Position numbers and translations under genes: made by a program. The notes under the pieces are model-generated. The model had not been told where the DNA came from. It did not search any database and was given only the letters and a program-made list of their open reading frames with translations. A DNA stretch of 37,218 bases from Leptolyngbyaceae cyanobacterium RM1_1_2 (GTDB taxonomy: Bacteria; Cyanobacteriota; Cyanobacteriia; Phormidesmidales; Phormidesmidaceae), in contig JAAUQI010000051.1 in NCBI GenBank assembly GCA_012032345.1, positions 1-37,218 of the forward strand, read 5' to 3'. Below are positions 6,894 to 15,085 of this stretch, piece after piece (position 1 is the first letter of the stretch; the number at the start of each line of letters is the position of its first letter).

Positions 6894-7108
6894 TCATAGC
6901 TCTAGGTCGGGGGCTTCAACTACAAACGTTTGGTTGTCTATTGTAATGCGATCGCAGGATACAGTTTTCGCCCTCGGCGCAGCTCAGGTTCTCCATTGAC
7001 GCTAATTTCGCCGTTGCGGATTAACAATTTTGCTTCGCCGCCAGATTGCACAATCTGCTGCAGTTTTAAGAACTGGTCGAGCTTAATATGTTCCTTGGGA
7101 ATATTCAC
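6894..7108 (-). pseudogene. S4-domain RNA-binding protein, one-base frameshift
   Basis: From a GTG at 7108 the frame reads MNIPKEHIKLDQFLKL, then SGGEAKLLIRNGEISVNGE and RRGRKLYP. This is the short S4 RNA-binding protein (YaaA/YbcJ type, about 70 residues). After Pro51 the frame runs into a TAG at 6938-6940, giving 56 residues. In the neighbouring frame the expected ending continues (GDRITIDNQTFVVEAPDLEL) to a TGA at 6894-6896. The break is at about 6955-6956, where one G is missing next to a HIP1 octamer: CCTGCGATCGC in place of the expected CCTGGCGATCGC. A GAGG lies 12 nt upstream of the GTG. Either the gene is a fresh pseudogene or the base is a sequencing error. Confidence 0.75.
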
Positions 7109-7204
7109 AGAAAATTTTCACCTCTCAAGCCGACTATCAAAGTTAGACTCTAGTAAACAGCGGCCTTGTGGGAGGGGTTTACGCTTCTCTTAAGAAAAAT
7201 CCTC

Positions 7205-7543
7205 ATGCAACCATCCGATTCCACCTTAGTTCGAGAGCTTTATCGCAAGTCTGCTCGCCTGAGACAGTTTAAAGCATCCCTAGATAGCTTTGTGCAGTCT
7301 ATGCTCGATGAGTGTGAATGGGGCATTATCGCTGCTGAGGGGCAGGGAGGCTTGCCTCTGATGACGCTGCGACTGCAAGAGCGAATTGACCTGCACGATC
7401 CGTTTTTGGTGACGCTAGCAGAACAGGCAGAGCGCTACTACGGCCCCATTGATTTTGCTCTCTTCACCTGGGAAACGTCCGAACCGCTGCGAGTTTTAAG
7501 CAAAACGCTCCTAGATACCAAGTGGCGTCGCCGGAATCATTAA
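7205..7543 (+). CDS. Conserved hypothetical protein, 112 residues
   Basis: From the ATG at 7205 the product has 112 residues; a longer frame beginning at 7166 adds 13 residues with poor composition. I do not recognise a named family. The sequence is soluble and mixed alpha/beta: a basic helix (LVRELYRKSARLRQFKASL), an acidic helix (SFVQSMLDECEWG), a strand region GLPLMTLRL and a final basic tail WRRRNH. There are no metal or catalytic motifs. It is divergent from the S4-domain gene and lies 106 bp before the NYN gene on the same strand. Confidence 0.6.
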   Translation: MQPSDSTLVRELYRKSARLRQFKASLDSFVQSMLDECEWGIIAAEGQGGLPLMTLRLQERIDLHDPFLVTLAEQAERYYGPIDFALFTWETSEPLRVLSKTLLDTKWRRRNH

Positions 7544-7649
7544 ACTAAGTCTGTTCTTAGCCCAAGCGACACACCAGCAGCTAGTGACTGACAACAAGGG
7601 TAATGACCCAAAATTGTCAGTACGCATATTGCATGTACCAAGAGAAGAT

Positions 7650-8387
7650 ATGCAGCAGTCAGAATCGAAAATTGCGCTGCTAATTGACGCGGACAATGCA
7701 TCTGCGTCAAAAATCAATGCCATTTTGTCTGAAATTGCAAAGTACGGCGTTGCCAATATTCGGAAAGCTTATGGAAATTGGAAAAACCCTGAGTTAAAGG
7801 GCTGGGAGGACTGTTTGCACGAATATGCTATTCATCCTGTTCAGCAGTTTGACTATACCAAGGGCAAGAATGCAACTGATGCAGCTCTGATTATTGATGC
7901 AATGGACTTGTTGTACACTCAAAAGCTAGATGGATTCGCAATTGTATCAAGTGACTGCGACTTCACTCCCTTGGTGATGAGAATTTTGACTAGCGGGCTA
8001 AAGGTCTACGGATTTGGTGAGAAGAAAACTCCTGCACCATTTGTCTACGCCTGTTCGACATTTCTATATTTGGAAACTATTGATCAAGTCAGCAACTCTG
8101 ACAATTCCAAAATTTTTGTGAGTGCTAAGAAAACTGGAGCAGAGTTAAAACAAGACACACAGTTGATGAGTCTGTTAAGAAGTGCAGTTGCCAGTACTCA
8201 AGATGATGATGGCTGGTCAAGTCTGGCTGTTGTTGGGAGTCATATTGCCAATCAAGCGTCTTTTGATCCCCGGAACTACGGACATGCAAAGCTGAGTGGT
8301 ATCTTTGAGACAATTGATTTGTTTGAAGTGCAAAGAAAGAAGAATAAAGTCATTTACGTGAGAAGTAAGCGAAAAAATGGTGTTTAA
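7650..8387 (+). CDS. NYN-domain (LabA/DUF88) protein with C-terminal OST-HTH/LOTUS domain
   Basis: From the ATG at 7650 the protein has 245 residues; a GTG at 7584 in frame would add 22. Residues 6-145 form a NYN (PIN-like) domain with the acidic metal residues expected of this nuclease fold: Asp13 and Asp15 in LLIDADNAS, Asp near 77 in KNATDAALIIDAMD, and Asp102/Asp104 in SSDCDF. Residues about 175-240 (LMSLLRSAV, DDDGWSSLAVVGSHI, NYGHAKLSGIFETI, FEVQRK) match the OST-HTH/LOTUS RNA-binding domain. The pair is known in bacteria and in eukaryotic RNA regulators and suggests an RNA-binding nuclease. The RNA target is unknown. The base composition is more AT-rich than neighbouring genes, which may mean transfer. 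Confidence 0.85.
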   Translation: MQQSESKIALLIDADNASASKINAILSEIAKYGVANIRKAYGNWKNPELKGWEDCLHEYAIHPVQQFDYTKGKNATDAALIIDAMDLLYTQKLDGFAIVSSDCDFTPLVMRILTSGLKVYGFGEKKTPAPFVYACSTFLYLETIDQVSNSDNSKIFVSAKKTGAELKQDTQLMSLLRSAVASTQDDDGWSSLAVVGSHIANQASFDPRNYGHAKLSGIFETIDLFEVQRKKNKVIYVRSKRKNGV

Positions 8388-8486
8388 GTGTCGGCAGCAC
8401 TTACCTGAATATTGAAAAGTTTTAAGGATAGCTCGTTAAGCTGAGGGGGAAAGCCGTCTTTGTTGTTTTGCTCTGGTGCCTTAGTC

Positions 8487-10700
8487 ATGCAGTTTTTTTC
8501 TAATCGCTCTAACAAGGCTCCTGAAACGGTTCCTTCAAGCAGTGAAGGTTTAGGCACTTTTGGGGGTGTCTACACGCCATCAATCTTGACCATTTTGGGC
8601 GTGATCATGTACCTGCGCTTTGGCTGGGTGCTGGGCAACGTCGGACTGCTGGGGACGCTGCTGATTGTGACCCTGTCTACGGCGATAACCCTGTTGACGG
8701 CGCTTTCAATTTCAGCGATCGCCACCGATCGGGTGGTGCGGGTTGGCGGGGCTTACTATATGATCAGTCGCTCTTTGGGCATCGAAACCGGGGGAGCAGT
8801 GGGCATTCCGCTTTACTTTGCCCAGGCGCTGTCAGTGGCGCTCTACACCATTGGCTTTGCCGAAAGCGTAATTGGAGCCTTTAGCCAGCTCAATCAGACC
8901 TACGTGGCTCTAATTACCACGGTGATAGTTGCTGCGATCGCCCTAATCTCAGCTAAGTTTGCGATCCAGGCCCAGTACTTCATTATGGCCGCGATTGTGT
9001 TCTCGCTCATTTCTCTGCTGCTGGGCAAACCGCTGGAGCCTACCCAAATCGAGCTGTGGGGCACCTCTGGCGGCGAACCTTTCTGGCAGGTGTTTGCGGT
9101 CTTCTTCCCGGCGGTAACAGGAATTATGGCAGGGGTGAACATGTCGGGCGATCTGCGCAACCCGATTCGCGCTATTCCAGTAGGCACATTGGCGGCGGTG
9201 GGTACAGGCTATCTGGTGTATATGGGATTGCCGCTAGTTTTGGCAACTCGGGTTGACGCCGCCACGCTGATAGCCGAGCCGCTAATTATGCGGCAAATTT
9301 CTTTTTGGGGGCCAGCGATTTTTTTGGGGGTTTGGGGCTCGACGCTGTCAAGCGCCTTGGGCAGCATTTTGGGAGCACCCCGGATTTTGCAAGCTTTGGC
9401 CAGAGACGGCGTTTTACCCCGATGGATGTCGTTTTTGGGCAAAGGCAGCGGCGCAGATGATGAGCCGCGAATTGGCACCGCTGTAACGCTAGTCGTCGTG
9501 ATTGCAGCGGTCTACATTGGCGATCTCGACCTGATTGCCCCGGTTCTGACCATGTTTTTTTTGACTACTTATCTGGTCTTAAATGTCTCTGCTGGCGTCG
9601 AAGGCTTCTTAAACAGTCCCTCTTTTCGGCCTCTCTTTCGCGTCCACTGGTCGCTATCGCTGCTGGGGGCGATTGGCTGTTTAGCCGCTATGTTGCTGAT
9701 CAATCCCATAGCCACGCTGATAGCAAGCTTGACTGTGATCGGTTTCTATCTTTGGCTGCAGCGGCGAGAACTGAGCGCCACTTGGGGAGACGTGCGTCAG
9801 GGCATCTGGATGATGCTGTTGCGCACCAGTTTGTTTCAGCTAGGCCACCGCAGTCAGACAGATACCAAAAACTGGCGGCCCCACTTTTTAGTCCTATCCG
9901 GGGCACTACCGCGCCGCTGGGGGCTAGTCGAGCTAGCCAATGCTCTCAATCACAATCGGGGCTTGTTTACTGTCGCTAGCATTTTGCCCCCCGACTCCCG
10001 CGATCTGCCCCAGCAGGAAAACCTAGAAGAAACCATTCGCAACAGCATGCAAGAGCGCGGCATTCAGGCTTTGGTACGGTTGCTGACAGCGCCTGATCCG
10101 TTTGAGGGAGCGCGGCGCTTAGTCGAAATCTACGGCTTAGGCCCGATGGTACCGGATACAGTTTTGCTGGGAAACAACGAGGATCTCAGCAGCCGCGATC
10201 GCTACTGCTGGCTAATCGATCAGCTACATCAGGCCCAGCGCAACGTTCTGATTTTTCGAGATGCCCCTGAGATTCGCCTTAATCGCAATCGGCAAATTGA
10301 TGTTTGGTGGGGAGGACTCGAAGGCAATGGCGGTCTGATGCTGCTGCTGGCAGATTTACTGCGGGCTAATATTGACTGGCGCGAAGCCACCCTCAATCTG
10401 AAGCTGATTGTCGAAGATACAGCAGCGGCAGCAGACGCAGAAGCTAATCTGGCTAACCTGATGCAAAAACTGCGGATTGCGGCTATGCCTGAAGTTCTCG
10501 TATCTGAGGAGCAGTCATTTGAAGAGACTTTAAAAGCCTCTTCTCAAACGGCAGATATGGTTTTTCTAGGCATGGCAGCGCCTGAGCAAAACTTTGGCAG
10601 CTACTATGCTAAGCTGCAATCGCGGACTCAAAACTTGCCGCCCACTGTCTTTGTCTTAGCCGCCCCCGACTTTTCCTTTGCAGAGGTGCTGATGGCATAG
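8487..10700 (+). CDS. SLC12-like cation-chloride cotransporter / APC-family permease
   Basis: The protein has 737 residues from the ATG at 8487. A TTG at 8460 in the same frame lies 10 nt behind GAGGGGG (8443-8449) and could also be used. LGTFGGVYTPSILTILGVIM followed by YLRFGWVLGN is the signature first transmembrane segment of cation-chloride cotransporters. About 12 membrane segments occupy residues 20-440. The cytosolic C-terminal 300 residues resemble the SLC12 tail: HFLVLSGALPRR, and IDVWWGGLEGNGGLMLLL, which parallels the IDVWW...GGL block of NKCC. It probably moves K+ or Na+ with Cl-. The ion set cannot be told from sequence. No operon partner is evident. Confidence 0.85.
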   Translation: MQFFSNRSNKAPETVPSSSEGLGTFGGVYTPSILTILGVIMYLRFGWVLGNVGLLGTLLIVTLSTAITLLTALSISAIATDRVVRVGGAYYMISRSLGIETGGAVGIPLYFAQALSVALYTIGFAESVIGAFSQLNQTYVALITTVIVAAIALISAKFAIQAQYFIMAAIVFSLISLLLGKPLEPTQIELWGTSGGEPFWQVFAVFFPAVTGIMAGVNMSGDLRNPIRAIPVGTLAAVGTGYLVYMGLPLVLATRVDAATLIAEPLIMRQISFWGPAIFLGVWGSTLSSALGSILGAPRILQALARDGVLPRWMSFLGKGSGADDEPRIGTAVTLVVVIAAVYIGDLDLIAPVLTMFFLTTYLVLNVSAGVEGFLNSPSFRPLFRVHWSLSLLGAIGCLAAMLLINPIATLIASLTVIGFYLWLQRRELSATWGDVRQGIWMMLLRTSLFQLGHRSQTDTKNWRPHFLVLSGALPRRWGLVELANALNHNRGLFTVASILPPDSRDLPQQENLEETIRNSMQERGIQALVRLLTAPDPFEGARRLVEIYGLGPMVPDTVLLGNNEDLSSRDRYCWLIDQLHQAQRNVLIFRDAPEIRLNRNRQIDVWWGGLEGNGGLMLLLADLLRANIDWREATLNLKLIVEDTAAAADAEANLANLMQKLRIAAMPEVLVSEEQSFEETLKASSQTADMVFLGMAAPEQNFGSYYAKLQSRTQNLPPTVFVLAAPDFSFAEVLMA

Positions 10701-10764
10701 GGGCGGCTGCATCTCTGGCTCAGCGATGGCATAATAGTGCGTCTGTCCGTCTAACACGCACGCT

Positions 10765-11820
10765 ATGTCTTTCTTGTCTTCCTTTACCGCCGACCTGAGC
10801 GCCAACGGGCAGGTTCACCCAGCCGATTTAAGCTTTCAGCTCCCCGATCCTGAAGACCCGCAAATCTCAGCAACAGACTTTTTGCAGCAGGTGGAGATGG
10901 CCTGGCAGGTCTGCGATCGCTTTGATTTGCAGACTGACATCTGGCGGGGGCGAATTTTGAGAACCGTGCGCGATCGTGAAAAGCAAGGCGGCGAAGGTCG
11001 CGGCACCGGATTTATTAACTGGCTGAAGGATCGAGAAATTAGCAAAACTCAGGCGTATAGCCTGATTGAGCTAGCTGACAGCGCCGACGCCTTGCTCTCA
11101 GAAGGACTGCTAGAGCCAGAGAGCGTCAACCAGTTTAGCAAGCGAGCCTTTGTCGAAACCGCTCAGGCAGCTCCAGAAGTGCAGCAGCTGGTCAGCGAAG
11201 CGGCGCGGCGCGGTGACGCCATTACCCGGCGCGAGGTGCGACAGCTTTCTGACGAATGGACAGCCATGTCCTCAGACTTATTGCCCCCACAAATCAAAGA
11301 AAAGGCCGCCAGCAACACCATCCCAACCCGCTACCTGGCTCCTCTAGTGCGAGAGCTGGAGAAACTGCCCCCATCCCATCAGGAGACGCTGCGCAGCGAA
11401 GTGGCGCTGAATCCTGATGTAGACACCTTAAAGCAGGTCACGGCTGAGGCTCGCTATTTGTCTAAGTATCTGGCCGCAGCGGTGCAGGTACAGGCTCTAA
11501 ACCGCGACGACCTCAATTTGGAGCAGGCACTCGAAGAAGCCCTGCGGGTAGGCTGCCTCAATGCCACGGCAGATTTAGTCAGCCAGTCAGCTCAGCTAGA
11601 GCAGGCAGCGGCTAGGCTCTATACTTCCTGGCAGCGGGTCAAAAAGCTAGCCGATCGCGTCTATGTGGATAGCGGTGCCAGTACGCCCCAGCTGCGATCG
11701 CTGCTGGATTGCCTGACTCCCCTTACCCGCGAAACAATTGAAATTCAGCTAGGCGACGCCGAGAGTTCTCTGTCTCGCACCATTCGGCTGCGGATGCTAA
11801 CGCCTGACCTAGAAGAGTAA
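10765..11820 (+). CDS. Conserved cyanobacterial protein with ParB-like helix-turn-helix
   Basis: The protein has 351 residues and is soluble and helical. I do not recognise a named family. Residues 40-60 (ATDFLQQVEMAWQVCDRFDL), then IWRGRILRTVRDREKQGGEG and TGFINWLKDREISKTQAYSL, resemble the module of phage and plasmid ParB-like or DUF3102 proteins that ends in a helix-turn-helix (EISKTQAYSLIELA). A second basic helix pair follows (RRGDAITRREVRQLSDEW). The C-terminal half is helical and without motifs. DNA binding is inferred, not shown. It lies 64 bp after the transporter and 28 bp before the kinase, so it may share a transcript with the kinase and ABC-2 genes. Confidence 0.55.
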   Translation: MSFLSSFTADLSANGQVHPADLSFQLPDPEDPQISATDFLQQVEMAWQVCDRFDLQTDIWRGRILRTVRDREKQGGEGRGTGFINWLKDREISKTQAYSLIELADSADALLSEGLLEPESVNQFSKRAFVETAQAAPEVQQLVSEAARRGDAITRREVRQLSDEWTAMSSDLLPPQIKEKAASNTIPTRYLAPLVRELEKLPPSHQETLRSEVALNPDVDTLKQVTAEARYLSKYLAAAVQVQALNRDDLNLEQALEEALRVGCLNATADLVSQSAQLEQAAARLYTSWQRVKKLADRVYVDSGASTPQLRSLLDCLTPLTRETIEIQLGDAESSLSRTIRLRMLTPDLEE

Positions 11821-11848
11821 ACTCAAAATGTAATCAGTTTGGCCCTTT

Positions 11849-13200
11849 ATGTTTCAAGCAACGCGCCGCCGCCTAGCGCTTTGGTATACGGCGGTGACGG
11901 CTGTTTTGCTGCTGCTGTTTGCCAGCGGCTTTATCTCTATGTGCGCACGACTTTGGTAGAGCGGGTAGACGATACGCTGAACCATGTCATTGAGGTGGTG
12001 CATCGCTCTTTGGTGATTGAGCCGAGCCAGACGGGAGGACGGGTGCTAACCGCTATTGGCGTCGTCGAGCCGCCGCTGCGCGTGAACGTAGAAGCCACCT
12101 TTCGAGATAACAATCCGCCTGCCGAAGCCGATCGCATCGACCTGGAATGGTTTGACCCTACAGGTGATCTGCTGTGGTCTACCTTTTCGGAGCCGCCCGG
12201 TCTGCCGCTGCACGTCAATCCCAAGGGCGAAACCGTCAGGCTGACAAAGGAGTATCTGCTGCGGCAGATTACCCAGCGGGTTCAGGCGGGCAGTCAGGTT
12301 TTGGGCTATCTCCGAGTCAGCCATCCCTGGTTTGAGGTGACTAAGCCCACACGGCGGTTAGTGCTAGATTTAGGGCTGGGCATTAGCCTGGTGGTAGGCA
12401 TAGTGGCAGCGATCGGCTGGTTTTTGTCGGGTCTGGCGATCGCCCCGGTTAGAGATTCTTACCAGCGGCTGAAGCAGTTTACAGCAGATGCCTCTCACGA
12501 ACTGCGCAACCCAATCGCTGTAATTCAGACTAACGTACAGGTAGCACTGGCTGATCCTGACCCAGATTTACAGATACAGCAGGGTCAGCTTCAGGTGATT
12601 GAGCGGCTGACGCGGCGGCTGGGTAGGCTAGTGGACGATCTGCTATTTTTGACCCGGCAGGAAAGCGGACTCGTTCCCTTAAGGCGAGAAACGCTCTGGC
12701 TCGATCAGCTCGTAGCAGAGGTGATTGAAGAACAGCAGGCGATCGCCCTGGAAAAATCAGTCCAGCTAGTTTATCGTTTACCCAATTTAGCCTATGGTGA
12801 ATTAGTGGCGGCGGCAGAGTCAGCTTTCAGCCTGCAGGGCGATCGTGATCAGCTAATTCGCCTGTTTACCAACCTCATCAGCAACGCGCTGCAGCACACA
12901 CCTGCTAATGGCACAATTACAACAGAGCTACTGCTGCTGTACTCCGGCCAGTCTGAACTCCAGGTAACCGTTCAAGATACAGGCAAAGGCATTGCGCCCC
13001 AAGCCCTACCCCACGTCTTTGACCGCTTTTACCGGGCAGATCTGACCCGAGGCCGCAGCCCGGATGCTGGCTCTGGCTTAGGGCTAGCGATCGCAAAGCT
13101 GATTGTAGACAACCATCACGGTCAAATTAGCTTAGAAAGCCAGCTAGGCAAAGGCACAACCCTCACCGTGAGGCTACCCAAGTCCCCATCAAAAGATTAG
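11849..13200 (+). CDS. Membrane sensor histidine kinase, frameshifted near the N-terminus
   Basis: The ATG at 11849 opens MFQATRRRLALWYTAVTAV, then LLLLFASGF, a basic start plus first membrane segment. At 11932 the frame must step to continue as YLYVRTTLVERVDD; one T is missing from GGCTTTATC. From there the frame is open to 13200. The layout is a periplasmic sensor of about 145 residues, a second membrane segment (LDLGLGISLVVGIVAAIGWF), and HisKA with the phospho-His codon at 12496-12498 in SHELRNP. The N box is LISNALQHTP, followed by DTGKGI and GSGLGLAIAK. The TTG frame at 11839 gives an implausible N-terminus and is not the real start. No response regulator lies next to it, so it is an orphan kinase. 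Confidence 0.85.
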
Positions 13201-13235
13201 GATTTCACCAATCTCTCACTTTGTAGCCATCAGGA

Positions 13236-14168
13236 ATGCTGGATATGTCTGATGAACCTTTGACTCTGACAGCTTATGATTTATGGAAATGCTACGGCGA
13301 TCGCCCGGTCGTTGAAGGGATTAATTTTACGCTGCATCCCGGCGAAATTGTAGGACTGCTAGGGCCTAACGGCGCGGGTAAAACTACGACGGTAGGAATG
13401 CTCTATGGCCTGGTTATTCCCACCCGAGGGTTCGTGCAGTTTGGCCCCTGGCAGATTCCGGCTCAGGGCAAGCAGGCCCGCGCCCAGATGGGAATTGTCA
13501 CCCAGGAAGACAACCTCGATCCAGACTTCACCGTTTTTGAGAACCTATCCCATTTTGCCCATCACTATCACATCACGGGGGTTAAAGCCCGCGATCGCGC
13601 TGGAGAACTGTTGAGTCTAGTCAAGCTTCAGGACAAAGCTCAGGCTCAAGTTGACCAGCTCTCTGGCGGCATGAAGCGGCGCTTGGTCTTGGCGCGGGCC
13701 TTAATCAATCGACCCAAAATCGTTTTTTTAGACGAGCCAACTACCGGACTGGATCCAGACGCTCGACAGGAGTTTTGGCGCATGGTGACGCAGCTCAAAG
13801 CAGAAGGCTGTGGCGTCTTGCTAACGACTCACTATATGGATGAAGCCCAGCGGCTCTGCGATCGCCTATTTTTGATGCAGCAGGGCAAAGTCATTGATGA
13901 AGGCACCCCTGCGGTTTTGATTGAGCGCGTCATTGGTGAAGAGGTCGCTGAGATTGAGGGTGTGGCGGTAGAGAAGCTGCAGGCCCTCAGCCAGTCGTTT
14001 GCAGTTTGGGGCAGACAGTTTGGCAACGGCTATCTGCTAGCCCTACCCCGTGACAATCCAGAAGCGCTTTGGCACCAAATCGAAACCCTCCATGCGCCCC
14101 GGCTAACCCGCCGCCGCGCCAACCTAGAAGACGTCTTTTTGCGACTCACTGGAAATCTACTAGGATAA
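13236..14168 (+). CDS. ABC transporter ATP-binding protein (ABC-2/DrrA-NodI type)
   Basis: The protein has 310 residues. Walker A is GPNGAGKT (43-50), the Q-loop is in GIVTQEDNL, the signature is QLSGGMKRR, Walker B is KIVFLDEPTTGLD, and the switch His lies in TTHYMDEA. The extra 90-residue C-terminal region after the nucleotide-binding domain, ending RRANLEDVFLRLTG, is typical of the DrrA/NodI/CcmA exporter subfamily. It pairs with the permease 40 bp downstream. The exported molecule is unknown: drugs, polysaccharide-like lipids and nodulation-factor-like compounds are all known for this class. The kinase lies 35 bp upstream. Confidence 0.92.
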   Translation: MLDMSDEPLTLTAYDLWKCYGDRPVVEGINFTLHPGEIVGLLGPNGAGKTTTVGMLYGLVIPTRGFVQFGPWQIPAQGKQARAQMGIVTQEDNLDPDFTVFENLSHFAHHYHITGVKARDRAGELLSLVKLQDKAQAQVDQLSGGMKRRLVLARALINRPKIVFLDEPTTGLDPDARQEFWRMVTQLKAEGCGVLLTTHYMDEAQRLCDRLFLMQQGKVIDEGTPAVLIERVIGEEVAEIEGVAVEKLQALSQSFAVWGRQFGNGYLLALPRDNPEALWHQIETLHAPRLTRRRANLEDVFLRLTGNLLG

Positions 14169-14208
14169 ACTTGCTCCATCTTTAAAGGATGGAGTTTCTT
14201 GGAGAAAG

Positions 14209-14991
14209 ATGATGAAATCTCTGTCGATTACACCCTGGGGCGTTTACTCTGTTTGGTGGCGACACTTTCAGGTCTATCGCAGCACCTGGCTGGTCAACTT
14301 TTTGCCTCCTGTTTCTGAACCCATCATCTATTTGCTGGCCTTTGGATTTGGCCTGACGCCGCTGATTGGCGAGGTCACCTATGGCAGTACTACCCTTTCC
14401 TACTCCCAATTTATTGCCCCTGGCATGATTGGCATTGGTGTCCTGTTTCAGTCCTTTTTTGAAGGGGCCTATAGCACGTTCATTCGGCTCAACTTCCAGA
14501 AAACCTGGCAGGCTCTGCTAACGGCTCCGCTGAGCTTCAGTGAGGTCTTTGTGGGGGACTGGCTCTGGGCTACGACAAAAGGCACCATTGCCGGAATTTT
14601 GACCGGCCTGGTAGCTGTGGTGGCTCAGCTTTATGCCATTCAGCATCTGCTCTTGGCACTGCCCATTATTGTGCTGGGTAGCTTGCTCTTTGGCGCATTT
14701 GGTCTGCTCGTAGCCGGGATGGTGCGCAAAATTGATCAGGTAAACGTGCCCATTTTTCTCATTATCATTCCAATGTTTACGCTCTGCGGCACCTACTTTC
14801 CCCGCACTACACTGCCGCAGGCGCTAGAGGTAATTGCCAACCTGCTGCCCTTAGCCGCCCTAGTTGACCTGCTGCGCTGGCCGCTGGGATTGCCTAATGG
14901 CTGGCTGCTGCCCCTAGTCTGGCTGATTGCCTGGATGTGTCTGTTTGTTTGGCTAGCCGCCAAGCGTATTTACCCGCTGCTGTTTCGATAA
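14209..14991 (+). CDS. ABC-2 type permease (NodJ/DrrB-like)
   Basis: The protein has 260 residues and six predicted membrane segments. It begins with a short cytosolic stretch (TPWGVYSVWWRHFQVYRSTW) and the first segment near VNFLPPVSEPIIYLLAFGF, a typical NodJ/ABC-2 permease N-terminus. FIAPGMIGIGVLFQSFFEGA and the GTYFPRTTLPQALEVIANLL loop before the last two segments are also family features. A second ATG at 14212 is equally likely as the start; GGAG lies about 9 nt upstream. It forms the membrane part of an exporter with the preceding ATPase. A hairpin-like ATCTTTAAAGGAT sits in the short gap between the two genes. Confidence 0.9.
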   Translation: MMKSLSITPWGVYSVWWRHFQVYRSTWLVNFLPPVSEPIIYLLAFGFGLTPLIGEVTYGSTTLSYSQFIAPGMIGIGVLFQSFFEGAYSTFIRLNFQKTWQALLTAPLSFSEVFVGDWLWATTKGTIAGILTGLVAVVAQLYAIQHLLLALPIIVLGSLLFGAFGLLVAGMVRKIDQVNVPIFLIIIPMFTLCGTYFPRTTLPQALEVIANLLPLAALVDLLRWPLGLPNGWLLPLVWLIAWMCLFVWLAAKRIYPLLFR

Positions 14992-15085
14992 AGAGAATAT
15001 CTGATCTTGGTAAAAATCTGTGGTTTTGCGGAGACAGAGCCAATTAGCCAACGGGCACTCTGACTTTTAGTTGGGGTGCTTCTAC

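Noticed and set aside
6930-7193. Plus-strand frame of 87 codons opposite the S4 gene
   Set aside because: It is antisense to a clear S4-domain frame and its translation has no domain-like pattern.
11839-11931. Alternative N-terminus of the kinase from a TTG at 11839
   Set aside because: It translates to a composition unlike kinase N-termini, while the ATG frame at 11849 gives a typical basic-plus-hydrophobic start. A frameshift explains both.
11925-11940. Programmed frameshifting in the kinase gene
   Set aside because: GGCTTTATC lacks a heptameric slippery sequence in the right phase, and no strong downstream structure was seen.
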